DNA of 64,000 nucleotides from Aporophyla lueneburgensis (GCA_932294355.1 OW028734.1:6646501-6710500); one strand, 5' to 3'; positions 1 to 11,797 are shown, numbered from the stretch's first letter. Notes: generated from the sequence alone by a model not told the origin. Translations and numbers: made by a program.

Positions 1-395
1 CAGGTTTATTGGATTCCCATAACGGTCCTGAAATAATTTCTTGTACTGGTCATCTTAGTATGATATTATATATTGAATCCACCCCATCAGTCTGCGGAGG
101 GCTGTCCCTTACAGCCTGTACAACATTTTTAAAACCAAATGTAATATACTGGTTACATCGGTGCCCTGTGAGCGGGCCGTTTCAAAGGCGGATTATATCG
201 TAAATGACAGAAGAACTCGCCTCACTACATCAAAACTGGCCCAAATCATGTTTCTAAATGTAAATAAAATACAATAGATAAAAAAAAACAAAAAAAAACA
301 AAAAAGGACGAAAAACACAAAAAAAAAATCATAAAATAAACAAAAAGAATGCATAAAAAATAATAAAAAAGTAAAAGTAATACCAACACAATGTA
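1..395. other. Unassigned edge sequence with A-rich tract
   Basis: The first 260 bases have an open frame on the plus strand (9-203) that I do not recognise. It is followed by an AATAAA-like signal near 261 and an A-rich, low-complexity stretch (about 272-372), which could be the tail of an old retrotransposed copy. Nothing else is supportable. Confidence 0.3.
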
Positions 396-708
396 CATAT
401 CGCACACCTAGATCTAAAGAGAACTCTAAAATCTCATTGTTTGAGTTATGCATACCATCGAATTCCCTAACTCACTACCTTGCGACCAACAAAACAGATT
501 CAGAAATAGTTCCACTACTCAACGCTAGATGACGCCGGAAGCCCCTTTTGTTGAACGAGCGAGCCGCGCTCCTCCCCCACCAAAACAGGGACATCGCTAG
601 TTGCAGCCAGAATAACATGCGGAATGCACGTACCTGTCGTAAACAAATTAGAGTCATTTTGAGTTGATTCCGTGTTGTTGAGTTAAACCACGACATAGTA
701 CGAACAGT

Positions 709-822
709 CCCCTTTATTCATAAACGTTGATTAAAGTTAAGAGACGTTTAAACGTCAAAAATGTATGGTTAAACAGCAGCTAATCATTACTTAACTTTAA
801 ACAACGTTTATGAATAAAGGGA
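709..822. repeat. Hairpin/MITE-like inverted repeat inside the TIR element
   Basis: Arms 709-741 and 790-822 (ccctttattcataaacgttg... and its complement) pair with about one mismatch around a 48-base loop. The unit interrupts the subterminal repeat zone of the enclosing element, so it is probably a small later insertion. Confidence 0.7.
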
Positions 823-1274
823 ATTATTTCGAGTTGTCGCTGTTTTTGTGGTTATTGCTGAGTAAACTAATGTTACATTTTGAGTTGAACCAGTGTTGAT
901 GGTAAGGTGAGTAAAGTTTCTGTTTTTATTTAGAATTGTTACCGTGTTGATGAAACATTTTTGAATTTGTAGCTGAGTCTGTTTTGTTGACTCATTGTTT
1001 ACACTCGTATATTTCCTTAGAAAACAAATGGAATTGATTATTTTTGCAAGCGGTGATTGGAGTATTTTCATGTTAATTCTATTTTATTTTCGTCCTAGAA
1101 CTACACAGCTTTTTGTGTTTTTACTGAACAGTTTTTAAGTTAGAGCTGTTTAGATGGACTCCGGTACGCCACATCAAATTTCATTACATCGAAGCTCATG
1201 AATTGGAACACGTTTCATCAATGGCCTATTATCTTTCGGTTAGTGAAATTTACATTTTCTCTTTCAGAAAAAGA

Positions 1275-2516
1275 ATGAATCGTGGACGATTTTTAGTAAA
1301 TATGGTTGAAAAAAGGGACAAAGAAAACATCAGCCCTAGCTTACTGCCTCAAAATGAAAATACGCAACCAGATACTACACCTTTAGAACAGGAGTTTGAA
1401 CAAATACCACAGAAGGAGATGGTACTTGTAAACAGACCACAGCTAGAAGATGACCCCAAGATGTCATTAAGCGATGAAGACTCATCTACGGAACCTCAAG
1501 CCCCCTTATCCGTGGTTGATACATGTATTCCGAGCACGTCTAAACAACAACAGCCTGGTACATCAAATTATTACATTTCACCAATCCGAAGTGACGAAAG
1601 TGACTTTGACAACTCAGATGAGGATCCCAATTTCCGATTGACTCATAAAAGTAAGACACCAGGTAAAGTTGTACCTTCTAGTTCATCGTTGTCTTCGTCG
1701 AACACCAGCAGTAGCAGCTCTGAGAGTTCATCAACTTCTAGCAGCTCGTCGGACTCCGAAGATGACAGTGCAAATGTACAACCTCAACCTCAAGGTGCTG
1801 TGGTTGCTGAAATTAATGCGCAAGAGCGCGTGATAGAAGAAAAAAAGGGTAAAAAGAGAGTACGAAAACCAACGATGTGGAAATCGAAAGTTGCAAAAGT
1901 GCTGAGAAATTCTGGTAAAGCCTACCAGTCTTTGTCGAAATCGAAGATACAAGTGCCAGAAAGAAAAGTTGGACCCCCCTGTGGACAAAAATGTCGGCTG
2001 AAATGTAAAGATAAGATCGATGCAATAACAAGGCAACAGCTTTTTGATGCATTTTGGGGACTCGGCAATCTTGAAAGGCAGAGACAATTTGTAGTACGAC
2101 ACTCCCAAAAAATAAAGCCCAAATATCGATACTCAAGCACACAAGATTTTAGAGCTCTTAACAACGCCTTTTATTTTGAGGTTCATGGATTCAAAATTAG
2201 GGTATGCAAACCGTTTTTCAAATCCACTCTTGACTTGAGTTATAAAGCGATAAAAACGGCACTTTCAAAGAAGTCGGAATCAGGAGTTATACAAGCCGAT
2301 TTGAGAGGAAAACACGGCCATCAACCAACTATTGATCCACAAATTAAACAGAGCGTTATAGATTTTATAAATTCTATTCCAAGGATTGAATCTCACTATT
2401 TGAGAGCTCAAACGACTAGGGAGTTTATTCCAAGTGACAAATCATTGGCCGATATCTACAGAGTGATGAGTGAAGTGATTGTGATTTTCAATGTGATCTC
2501 AAAGTGCTATTATTAG
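1275..2516 (+). pseudogene. Truncated DUF7869-like transposon protein, N-terminal part
   Basis: Function unknown; inferred to be the transposase-type protein of the enclosing TIR element. The frame is open from 1203, but a splice-acceptor-like tract (tttctctttcag, ending about 1267) precedes the Met at 1275, whose context matches the first coding exon of the related gene at 31.4-41.3 kb. The protein begins with an acidic, Ser-rich region (about residues 60-170 from Met 1275), then a basic block (KKGKKRVRKPTMWKSK), a Cys motif (PCGQKCRLKC), and a block ending RGKHGHQPTI / IPRIESHYLRAQTT that matches the 32-kb copy closely. It stops soon after ADIYR. The other copy continues there into a Cys/His segment and the DUF7869-type domain, so this copy has lost the probable catalytic half. 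Confidence 0.65.
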
Positions 2517-3322
2517 TTTTTAAAATATGCTAAAAATAAAGTTGATTAGATTTTGTAGTTAAGTCATTAAGCACTTACCGACACTTTGTTAGGTCAGCAG
2601 ACTCATGTACTCAAGTTTTTTTGTTTATACCTTGCAATAAAAAATTATAAGTAAAAAATTAAGAATATAATTATCATGCTCATAGTGCATAACGATAGAG
2701 AAGTGTCATACTTACTTAAATATAAGCCAAATGTGATTTTAGATGTGCATTGTGTTTTTTTTTTCATGAAAGGTTCCAATATTTTGTTTATGTTGTGTTA
2801 CTGTTTTATAAAATAATTTTATTTGAACTATTTACATAATTACGAGACATAAGAAGCTGTTATTCGTTAAATATTATCTAAGTAATGATGAATAAATAAA
2901 AAGGTTTCATTTGAGTACATAATTCAGTGTTTTTTTTGCTAGTTTATTAACCAACATACTTCTACTGTTGGTCACAAACCCGTCTATGAGTTGCATTGTT
3001 ATAAAATAACTCAAAAGGATGTTACATTTAAATTTATATTGAATCTTCAAAAGAGAGCCAACTAAAAACTAAATTCAGCAACACAGGTTCAACTCCAAAT
3101 AATAAAAAAAATATACAAACACAGTTATGCAATACGGAAATAACTACAAAAATTCAATTTTCAGCCCCAATATACGATTAAATCACAAGACTCTTATAAC
3201 ATCATTGTTCTATCTGCATTTAAAAAGTATTGATCAATACAGCAAACTCCTGCAGTGCACAGGGAGATGGTAATCAGTTTTTCGACTATTCTGAAAAAAG
3301 TGTTTTTTTGAGTTAATCGCTG
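2517..3322. other. AT-rich 3' part of the TIR element, no gene seen
   Basis: AT-rich sequence between the truncated gene and the right TIR. It holds several poly(A)-signal-like motifs and scattered gagtt/aactc subterminal motifs; no ORF is recognised. Confidence 0.5.
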
Positions 3323-3568
3323 TTTAGATCTAGGTGTGCGATATGTAGACAATCAACGAACTTTTTAATGCGCCTAGCTATTCTCACTTGTTAAAGATAT
3401 TCGACTAACTAATCAAGATAAATGCTAGTCAGTCCTAAGCCTGTTAAAGTATGAAGGGAACTTTAACAATTTCAACATGCATTAGTTAATAGAATATCAT
3501 CAACTATTCAACATGTTGCAGACACCTGAATAAAAATATTAACTAACATTTTCAACTAATTTTTATTA

Positions 3569-3614
3569 GTTAAAAAAGAATATCGATATTTTTATATCGA
3601 TATTCTTTTTTAAC
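3569..3614. repeat. Perfect 21-bp hairpin
   Basis: Arms 3569-3589 and 3594-3614 are perfectly complementary around a TTTT loop and contain the atatcgatat core. It lies in AT-rich DNA between two elements and may be the centre of a decayed palindromic repeat. Confidence 0.85.
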
Positions 3615-3674
3615 AGTTAACTATTAACCAATAAACAACTTAAACCAATATTCTCATCCTTAACCATTCGTGTA

Positions 3675-3930
3675 ATGCAAACCATTAGTGATTATCAGAA
3701 ACTTGAAACCACAAAGGAGGAGATGAAAGCACTTTTCGGGTTACTCTTTATATCAGGTTTAGCACGTTCTGGTCGTCAAAGTACAATAGATTTATGGTCC
3801 CCTGATGGCACTGGGATGGACATTTTTCGAGACATAATAAGTAGAAATAGATTTGCTTTCTTATTGAACAACCTAAGACTGCGGTAATTTTGATACCAAT
3901 GATCTCAATTAAAATTAATGTTTTCTTCGT
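3675..3930 (+). pseudogene. piggyBac transposase remnant
   Basis: A 70-codon open frame reads EEMKALFGLLFISGLARSG... DLWSPDGTGMDIFRDIISRN RF.. LLNNLRLR. This is the segment of piggyBac (DDE_Tnp_1_7) transposases where a conserved 'ALFGLLI' helix precedes 'IMSRNRF..LLR.LRF'. The next expected residues (FDTNDLN) follow after a small insertion that shifts the frame. No terminal repeat or TTAA pair could be assigned, and the catalytic aspartates are absent, so this is a short fossil. Confidence 0.65.
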
Positions 3931-4119
3931 TTATTTCTAGTTTAGTTCTTAGTATGTTCATTGTTGATTACTAAATTTAAAGAATTATGATAATTTACAT
4001 GTGCCATTTTAAATTAGTATAAAGAGAAAAAAGGTGTATTCTTAAAATTAAAAAAAAGTTATGTGCTGTTCTTTTATTGATAAAAACAATATATTACTTT
4101 TTTATTTTATTTTAACCTA

Positions 4120-4199
4120 TTGAATTTTGTGACTATTTTGTTTATGGAATAATATTGTACAAATATTATTCTATAAACAAAATAGTCAAAAAATTGAAA
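4120..4199. repeat. 40-bp-arm hairpin
   Basis: The arm starting 4120 (ttgaattttgtgactatttt...) is complementary to the arm ending 4199 with a few mismatches, meeting at a short central gtac-like loop. AT-rich and without coding content; probably a small palindromic MITE. The surrounding 3930-4234 interval shows nothing else. Confidence 0.75.
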
Positions 4200-4358
4200 C
4201 TTACTAGTTTTATTACATCTTACATTTTTGGGTAGGGTCAGGTGGGGTAATTGCAATAACGGGGTATTAGCAATAGGGTGTGTTTACGGCCTAACTACTA
4301 AAGAAAACTGGTGCTGCCATCTCTGATGTGTGTAAGGTACTTTTGGAACTTCGCGCCG

Positions 4359-7300
4359 CACAGACTGGTAAAACGACTCAAAACCTGGCCATTAATCAAA
4401 TTTCTCGAAATGTTCTACTAGACTTCCAACTTAATCCCATAAAAGGTAGATAATCCACGCGTCACTAGGTAAAATCTCTACCTGCTTCCGAGTCCCCGTC
4501 CGCTACACGGACAGTCGGATCTTAGCGCTTGTTGACAACACTCGTCTCTGTTCGCGGCAACTCTAAAAAATCATTATTTCTCCGTGCCATAGTTTATGTG
4601 CAAAGTGATTCAAGATACAAAAAGTGCTATGGATTCTATCAATCAAGGTATGTACTACATTCTATGATCCGTTTTATCAGAAGCCAGAATTAAATAGAAG
4701 TCCAGAAATGGTGATTGCCCGTTGTATTCTTTATGGTCAAATGTTATAAAATTGATTAAATCATGCTATGAATTATTTAATCGAGTTCTGTTTTACTATC
4801 TGACAAGAACATAAGACGTACATTTATTTGTTATTTGGTTGATCAAAATAGTTTGATCGGTTTAGAATCAACCCGCCATTCTTGAGTCAGGGTGGCGGCT
4901 AACGTGCGTTTTACAATATCAGACCTTGTATAACATATATGAAGTTTTTAAATGGTATTCCTATATGTACAATTGACGTACATTTAATTACCAATGTCAA
5001 ATTTGAAAAAAGTTCATTGAATTAAAATGCACCCGCCAACCTGACATCAGGATGGCGGCGTACTTTAAAATGATGTTTGCTACGCATACAAACACGTACA
5101 TTTATAGTTATTATAGTACAAAAACGTACATTTTACGTACATTTATATAGTTTATTTTTGATTTTTTTGGAAGTCATACACCCGCGATTCTGACGGATAC
5201 GATTTTTTAACTATTATTTTGATTGTTTCAGACTCTCTACATTGTGTCATATCTATGACTAGGAAAGAGCTTCATGAATTAGTTAGAGCTAGTCCGCAGC
5301 GATTGCTTGACGGAAAGCTCCAAGATTTGGACAAGAAGTTAGTGGAAGTGACAAAGTGCCCTGCTAAAAAAAATGACGAACTTTTCAAAACAATCAAGTC
5401 ATTTAAAATGGTATATAAACGTAAGTGGTTAGCGTGCAAAAGTACGGAGACCCGTTTCCTGGAAAAAAACGAGGAATGGCTTAACGAAGACGTCACTTTA
5501 CCTGCCGGGCCGATTCCAGGAAGTTCCAAGGGTCGTCCATCTAAAGAATTCGGAGAATTAAGTGATCGGTCAAAGCGCCGTAAAACAATATCACTTAGAC
5601 AAAACGTGTCAGTGGAGCAACTCACTTACGCGGCACAAATGGGCCAAAGAGCTGCAGGTAACGCCGATGTTGCCTCTGTGATTCAAGAAGTGACAAAAAG
5701 CCCTACCTACCCGAGCAACAAAGTTCCGCAAGGCAGCTGCTATTGGTAGTAAAACTACTACTACCAAAAAGCATACGCCAGAAGATGCCCTAATGATTTT
5801 CGTGGAAGCCGACATGACCTTAAGTCAATACGAGGTGATACATCAGGCAAATAAAGACGTATACCCTTGTTATACTTATGTCCAGAGGGCAAAACAGGAT
5901 TGTTATCCACCGAAAAACGTGAATGAGACGGTTGCAGAGGTGATACTACAAGATCTGCTTGATCACACAGCTTCGCGGCTGTGCAAATATTTAGAACCAG
6001 TTCTCGAACGACTGGAGCCAAACGCTGAGTTTGTACTGATTTATAAATGGGGATGCGATGGGTCTACCCAAAATCAATACAAGCAAAAATTCGAGGAAGA
6101 TGGTAATAGTGACGCAAACATATTTATGAGTTCTTTGTTACCACTTCGGCTCACATACGGTACTAAAATCATATGGCAGAATCCCCAACCATCTTCACCA
6201 AGATTCTGCCGGCCCGTGAGGTTTCGGTATGTAAAAGAAGATAAAGACGTCACTAACGAAGAAATCGATCATATTGAGAACCAAATAAAGTCTCTTCAGC
6301 CTACAGTTGTTAATGAAAATATTCGAATTAAGCATGTGTTACTCCCAACAATGATCGACGGAAAAGTGTGTAACGCGGCCACTAACACGAGTTCAACATT
6401 GCGCTGCTATGTATGTGGTAAAACGTCTAAAGGTTTCAACGATTTGGGAACATCATCGCAACAACCGGAAAATCCAGAAACTTTTAAATTCGGATTGTCT
6501 ATTTTACACGCGCGAATCCGTTTTTTCGAATTTTTATTACATCTGTCTTATAAAATAAGAGCGGGTGTAAATAAGGGACGGATATCTGGAAAAGAAGATA
6601 AAGATAAAATCAAAACCGCCAAGTCAGCGATACAAGAAGAATTCCGGGAAAAAATGGGTTTACTAGTAGACATTCCCAAGGCTGGGTACGGAAACACGAA
6701 TGACGGGAATACCTCTCGCAAATTCTTTTCCGACCCAGTAACAGCAGCATCCATCACAGGTATTGACGAAGACCTTATTAAAAAATTTAGAACAATTTTA
6801 GAAGTCATATCGTCAGGATATAAAATAGATTTAAAAAAAATGTCTGCCTACACTATGGATGTAGCGCATTACTACATTAACTTGTACAGCTGGCAACCAA
6901 TGAGTCCTACTGTACATAAAATATTGGTACACTCTTCAAGTATAATATCTCACGCGCTTCTGCCTATTGGTCAATTGTCAGAAGAGGCTGCGGAGGCCCG
7001 CAACAAGCACTTCCGACTATATAGGGAAAGCTTCTCTAGGAAGTTTTCTAGAAAAGCCTGCAATGAAGATGTGCTGAACCGGCTTCTTCTGACATCTGAC
7101 CCTTTCATAAGTAGCCGACAAAGTGAGAAAAAGAGGAATAAAAATAAACAGGCTTTCACTAAAGAAGCAGCAGGTTTCTTTATACCTGAAGATTAGACAA
7201 TAAGTGATAATGTACCTAAATTTTTTTTTTTTTTTTTATTTAAATTTTTTTTTGTTTATTCTTGTTAATCTAGAATTGAAGAAGTCATAGTTTCGCTGTA

Positions 7301-7503
7301 TTTCAACGTATATTTTATTCTTTGTTACTACAATAAAAAAATCCCTATTTAATTATATTTTTTTATTTTTCTCCTTCTCCAAATATATTCAAAATTATAT
7401 TTTTTTATGAAAAATATCATTTCTCGTCATGGGCCACCTATCTGATAAAGAAAAAGAAACAAAATATTTTTGGCCAAGTTTTTGGTCGTTTTACCAGTCT
7501 GTG
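4359..7503 (+). mobile_element. Transib (RAG1-like) DNA transposon nested in the pogo-like element
   Basis: TIRs start cacagactggtaaaacgac at 4359 and end with the complement at 7503. The first bases CACAG resemble the RSS-like heptamer start of Transib ends. The left flank is CGCCG (4354-4358), which fits the CGNCG target preference known for Transib; the right flank is CGCCA (7504-7508), one base different. Inside lies a two-exon gene for a RAG1-like transposase. The insertion splits the subterminal zone of the older pogo-like element, so Transib arrived later. Confidence 0.85.
4629..7196 (+). pseudogene. Transib / RAG1-core-like transposase, one frameshift
   Basis: A DDE-type transposase of the Transib/RAG1 superfamily. 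Proposed exon 1 is 4629-4647 (MDSINQ plus one base, then a GTATGT donor). Exon 2 starts at 5232 after gattgtttcag, and the phases match. Exon 2 is open to 5749, shifts frame near 5715, and continues to a TAG at 7194-7196. Features shared with Transib and RAG1 cores: a first acidic site in YKWGCDGST; a Cys/zinc-type segment with RCYVCG after DGKVCNAAT; an FFEFLLHLSYK helix; and VHKILVHSSSIIS... PIGQLSEEAAEARNKHFRLY near the C terminus. In that last stretch the Glu of AEARNK aligns by eye with the catalytic Glu of RAG1 (NESGNKLFRRFRK context). Total coding length is about 650 residues. The single frameshift suggests recent decay or an assembly indel. Confidence 0.8.
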
Positions 7504-7840
7504 CGCCAATCAATTCGAAAGAGAGTTTGACAGATCGATGAGTGAATGAAACGTCATTAGTTGAGTGACGTCGATGCCGCGTGTTACACACTTTGATAAC
7601 GTAACCTTCAATCGGTTGTCATCTTGGAAAGAAACGTAAGTTTTTTAATTTATTTGTATTAGTATGTTAATATTCTGTGTTGGGAATTAATCTAAATGCA
7701 AATTTTTACTTAACTGGTAAAGGTTGTTTTTTTATGGCTATTATTGCATTTACCCTTTGAAATTTTGGTGTTGGGGCAATTGTAATAACATGGTAAGGGG
7801 CAAATGTAAAGTTTTATTACAATTACCCCTTTCTTTCCAG

Positions 7841-9932
7841 ATGGTGCGAAATTATCGAAAAAAAAAGGACCACCCAAATACTCTGAGGAAAAATTACAAA
7901 GAGCTTTAGATGAAATAAAAGCCGGTACGCTTACCATACACAAGGCGTCCGTTCTTTACGGAGTTCCATTTGCAACGTTGTATTGTCGTAACAAGGGAAC
8001 TCGAGGAGCTATAAAAAAATGTAAAGGACGCAGAACTGCACTTCCCGAGAATGTTGAAAACGTTTTGGCAACATCTGTTAAAACACTGGCTAAATGGGGC
8101 TTTGGTCTTAGTTGAAAGGAAATTATAGAGCTAGTAGGCCAGTACGTTAACGTGAATAAAATTGAAACCCCATTTAAGGGAGGCATACCAGGGGAAGAGT
8201 GGTTCCTTAATTTCAAAAAACGCCATCATTTGTCAATTCGAAAGCCAGAACCATTGGAGTATGCGAGAAAAAAGGCTGCCACGGATCCATTCATCATCTA
8301 TGGCTATTTTGACCTTTTAAAAAAAGTTCTGACGGAGCTAAACTTAGAAGACAAGCCCAAACAAATATGGAATTTGGACGAAAGCAGTCTCAGTATAGAC
8401 CCGTCGAAATCCAGAATAGTAGGAGAAAGAGGTGAAAGCTCATCCAGAGTTATCAGCACATCTGGACGAGAAAACACGACCTTTGTGCTGGCTGCTAATG
8501 CTGCAGGTGGCCGAGCGCCACCTCTAATCATTTTCAAGGCAAAAAATATCTGGGACCAGTGGAAGGCACCACCAGACAAGGAATATCCCGGTACAGCCTA
8601 CGCTGCCACCCCGAATGGTTGGATGGAGACAGGGGTGTTTAAAAACTATTTTGAAAAAGTCCTTATACCAGCTCTGGGTGACGAACGGCCTGTACTGGTC
8701 ATATACGATGGCCACTCCACACATGTGTCTCTCGACCTAGTTGAAACTGCTTTGGCCAAAGACATAACAATTCTTAAACTGCCAGCCCACACAAGTGACC
8801 AACTGCAGCCATTAGACGTTTCTGTATTCAAATCTTTTAAACAAAAATGGGACCAAACTGTTGCCACTTGGCAGCGTCAGAATATTGGTAAAAAGCTACC
8901 TAAAGCGCTATTCTCACAATTTTTGGGAGAAACTTGGACCAGTGTCAGTGAAGATGTTATCATGAGTGGATTTAGAAAATCAGGGATATTTCCATTCAAT
9001 TCTAACGTCATTCCAAGAGAAATTTTTTCTAAGGACGCTTTAGAGCGCTGGGAGAGGCACCTGGTAGGAGAGCTTGCGAGAGATAATGAGGCGAGTCCTG
9101 ATCCTCATCGGCCCACTTTTAATAACTCTTCACCATCAATTTTAAATCTACCAGCTTCCGAGGAGGAGGCCATTCCCACAACACCTCAATGGTCAATTGT
9201 CAATTATCAATCGTCACAGAATTCCGTACCAGCAAATCCTCAATCAAATGAGATGCTAGCCTTTAATACCGCGCCCACAATATCATTTGAACAGATGATT
9301 CTTTCAACTATACAACAAAAACATCTGCCTTTGAATAAAGAAAAGAAACGTAAGGTTGCCTCAGGTGCTGAAGTTGTTACGTCTGCTAGAATGCTTGAAG
9401 TGTTAAAGGAAAAAAAAAAGTTAATCGCAAACAAAAAAGCTAAAATAAACAAAAAAATGGAAAGAAAGAAGGAAAAGTGAAGAAAAAGACTGAAGATTCA
9501 GAAAGTGACACTACAGATGTAGACTCAGATAATGAAGTGCACTATGCAAATTCTGACGAAAGTGAATGGGTGGAAGAGGAAGCTGAAGTTCTTATTGAGT
9601 CAGACAATGAAGCAGCAATGACAGAAATGAATAAAGAAAATAAGGCAGAAGAGGAGACTGGGCTAGATATCCATATTAACAAATGGGTGATAGTTAAATA
9701 TACTTTGGTGAAAGGACATAAATATTACGTAGGCTTCGTGCAAAAACAGATAGACAGTCGTTGGGAGGTAAAGTTTGTACGACGTAAGGGTGCAACTTTT
9801 GCATGGCCTATAATAGATGATGTTGATACAATCACCGCTGATTCCATCGTGAAAATATTGCCAAATCCTACAATAACCAAGCGTGGTATAATATACTTTG
9901 ATTTCAAATTCAGAAATATGATTATTTCGTAA
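7841..9932 (+). pseudogene. pogo-like DDE_1 transposase, broken
   Basis: This transposase would cut and paste the enclosing element. A splice-acceptor-like tract (tttctttccag) precedes the ATG at 7841. An N-terminal psq-type helix-turn-helix (about 7870-8000: EEKLQRALDEIKAGTLTIHK ASVLYGVP) is out of frame with that ATG because of an A-run. An in-frame TGA sits at 8113-8115. The catalytic domain is open to 9480, with aspartates in WNLDESS, VIYDGHSTH and QLQPLD; the last pair is separated by 35 residues (DD35D). The acidic C-terminal part continues in another frame from 9477 to 9932 and ends with a YYVGFVQKQ... segment. So there are two shifts and one stop. A GTAAGT donor near 7635 suggests an untranslated first exon. 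Confidence 0.8.
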
Positions 9933-10332
9933 ACACTTTGATTGATTTAAGTAGTCTGTAAGGAAAAATTCATATCTTTGTAAGCTTTCATGTGATCTCT
10001 TTGAAATAAAAAACCAAAGTTAATTCAATTTTCGCATTTTATTGCTATTACCCCCGATTTGCAATTGTCTAAAGCCCTGAGAAATTGACCAACATTTTTA
10101 CATTTGCCCCTGAACACCGGGTAAATGTAATAAGTGACCCAATTTTTTTTTTTATTTGATTATCTATGTTATCAGAGTGATTTTAATTAAACAAATAACT
10201 TAAAACTTTAGGCTACTAAATACTTCATATACATGGCAATTATAAATTTTATACTGTTAAAAAGTAAAATGTTGTCTATGGTTGAATATGTCATTCTAGT
10301 TATGGTACTCGCATTTACCCCACCTGACCCTA

Positions 10333-10512
10333 TGTCACACCCCACCTAGTATAGGACAGGCTTTTTAGTAACCTGGTACACGAAGGGTTAATACATACGG
10401 GTACGCTTTTACTCCTCTAATTACAATGGATTCAGTACATGTTTCGAAACAACCCTGCGTTACATTTTTTCATGGGAGATGATGGCAATTATAGAAGACA
10501 ACTTGTTCAACC
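10333..10512. other. Short unassigned spacer
   Basis: Sequence between the pogo-like element and the tandem array; no gene or repeat recognised. Confidence 0.4.
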
Positions 10513-11797
10513 AAATAGATAGAGAAATAGAATATACTGCTCCCACTTCGAAAATGACTAGATGTCAGACCACCATGCACCATAACCCACTATGGTTTAG
10601 ATTCCTCGAGTGTAGAGATGAGTTAATTCACCCTATCATTACCACATGAATCCTTTTTGGCAACCAATTTACATACCATTTCAATATTTACTGCACATTT
10701 TACGTAATACAGAAAAGTTTTTTTTTGTGATGATGAAAATCACACGAAAGCCGAAAAATTTGTCACAAAGCCCATAGATGGAGAAAAAGAATATATTGCT
10801 CCCACTTCGAAAATGACTAGATGCTAGGCCACCATGCCCCACAACCCACTGCGGTTTAGATTCCTCGAGTGTAGAGATAAATTCACCTATCATTACCAAA
10901 TTAACACTTTTTTGCAACCAATTAACATACCATTTCAATATTTAGTGCACATTTTACGTACCACACAGAAAGCTTTTTGTGGTGATGAAAACCACATGCA
11001 AACGGAAAAAATTGTCACAAAGCCCATACATAGAGAAATTAAATATACTGCTCCCACTTCGAAAATGAGTAGATGTTAGGCCATCATGCACCACAACCCA
11101 CTATGGTTTAGATTCCTCAAGTGTAGAGATAAATTCACCTATCATTACCAAATTAACACTTTTTTGCAACCAATTAATATACCGTTTCAATATTTAGTAC
11201 ACATTTTACGTAACACACAGATAGGTTTTTTTTTGTTGGTGATGAAAACCACACGAAAACCAAAAATTTGTCCCAAAGCCCATAGATGGAGAAATAAAAT
11301 ATATTGCTCCCACTTCGAAACTGACTAGATGTTAGGCCATCATGCCCCACAACCCACTATGGTTTTGATTCCTCGAGTGTAGAGATGAATTAATTCACCT
11401 AGCACTACCACACGAACCCTTTTTGGCAACCAAATTACCTACTTTTTCATTAATTATTGCACAATTTACGTACCATACCGAAAGATTATTTTTTTTTGTA
11501 GTGCTGAAAACCACATGAAAATCGAAAAATTTGTCACAAAGCCCATAGATAGAGAAATAGAATATATTGCTTCCACCTCGAAAATGACTAGATGTTAGGC
11601 CACCATACCCCACAACTCACTATGGTTTAGATTCCCCAAGTGTAGAGATGACTTAATTCACCTATCATTACCACATTAACTATTTTTTGCAACCAATTTA
11701 CCAACCATTTCATTATTGAATGCACATTTTACACACCACAAGGAAAGGTTTTTTTTTGGTGGTGATGAAAACCGAAAAAATGTCACAAAGTCCCTTA
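10513..11797. repeat. Five-copy tandem array of a ~257-bp unit
   Basis: The anchor gctcccacttcgaaaatga recurs at 10539, 10798, 11050, 11306 and (slightly changed) 11569, giving spacings of 259, 252, 256 and 263 bases. Each unit also carries caccatgccccacaacccac, tcctcgagtgtagagatga and a T-run followed by gtgatgaaaaccaca. The units diverge by point changes and small indels, so the array is not new. Short open frames inside are by-products of the repeat. It is either a small satellite array or an expanded internal repeat of an unknown element. Confidence 0.9.

Larger units (their letters stand above)
396..3345 (+). mobile_element. TIR DNA transposon carrying a truncated DUF7869-like gene
   Basis: A 23-bp perfect inverted repeat bounds this 2.95-kb segment: 396-418 starts catatcgcacacctagatct and its reverse complement lies at 3323-3345. 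A TA dinucleotide flanks both ends (394-395 and 3346-3347), consistent with a TA target duplication, although the real duplication length is uncertain. Imperfect copies of a gagttgaaccngtgttg-like motif recur inside both ends (about 660-700, 825-960, 3300-3325), a pattern typical of transposase-binding subterminal repeats. The one gene inside lacks its C-terminal half, so this looks like an internally deleted, non-autonomous copy. Superfamily is not established. Confidence 0.7.
4235..10330 (+). mobile_element. pogo-like DNA transposon, host of a nested Transib
   Basis: The ends gggtcaggtggggtaa (from 4235) and its complement (to 10330) form TIRs of about 17 bp, flanked on both sides by TA (4233-4234 and 10331-10332), the duplication expected for Tc1/mariner/pogo elements. 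Variants of ggggtaattgcaataa recur in both orientations: near 4244, at 7770-7840, and at 10040-10140. These could be transposase-binding sites. Removing the nested element at 4359-7503 leaves about 2.95 kb, a usual size for a pogo/Tigger-type element. It carries one transposase gene (7841-9932), now damaged. Confidence 0.85.

Noticed and set aside
193..453. Phe-rich minus-strand ORF as a membrane peptide
   Set aside because: Translation of an A-rich low-complexity tract; no start context or conservation signal.
3569..3614. Perfect hairpins as microRNA precursors
   Set aside because: Arms are perfect, AT-rich and without the mismatched stem typical of miRNA precursors; palindromic repeats explain them better.
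4629..7196. RAG1-like gene as an immune recombinase
   Set aside because: It lies between matched TIRs with a Transib-type target, so it is a transposase; insects do not rearrange antigen receptors.
10513..11797. CRISPR-like repeat array
   Set aside because: Units are about 257 bp, diverged, without short conserved repeats and unique spacers, and the genome is eukaryotic.
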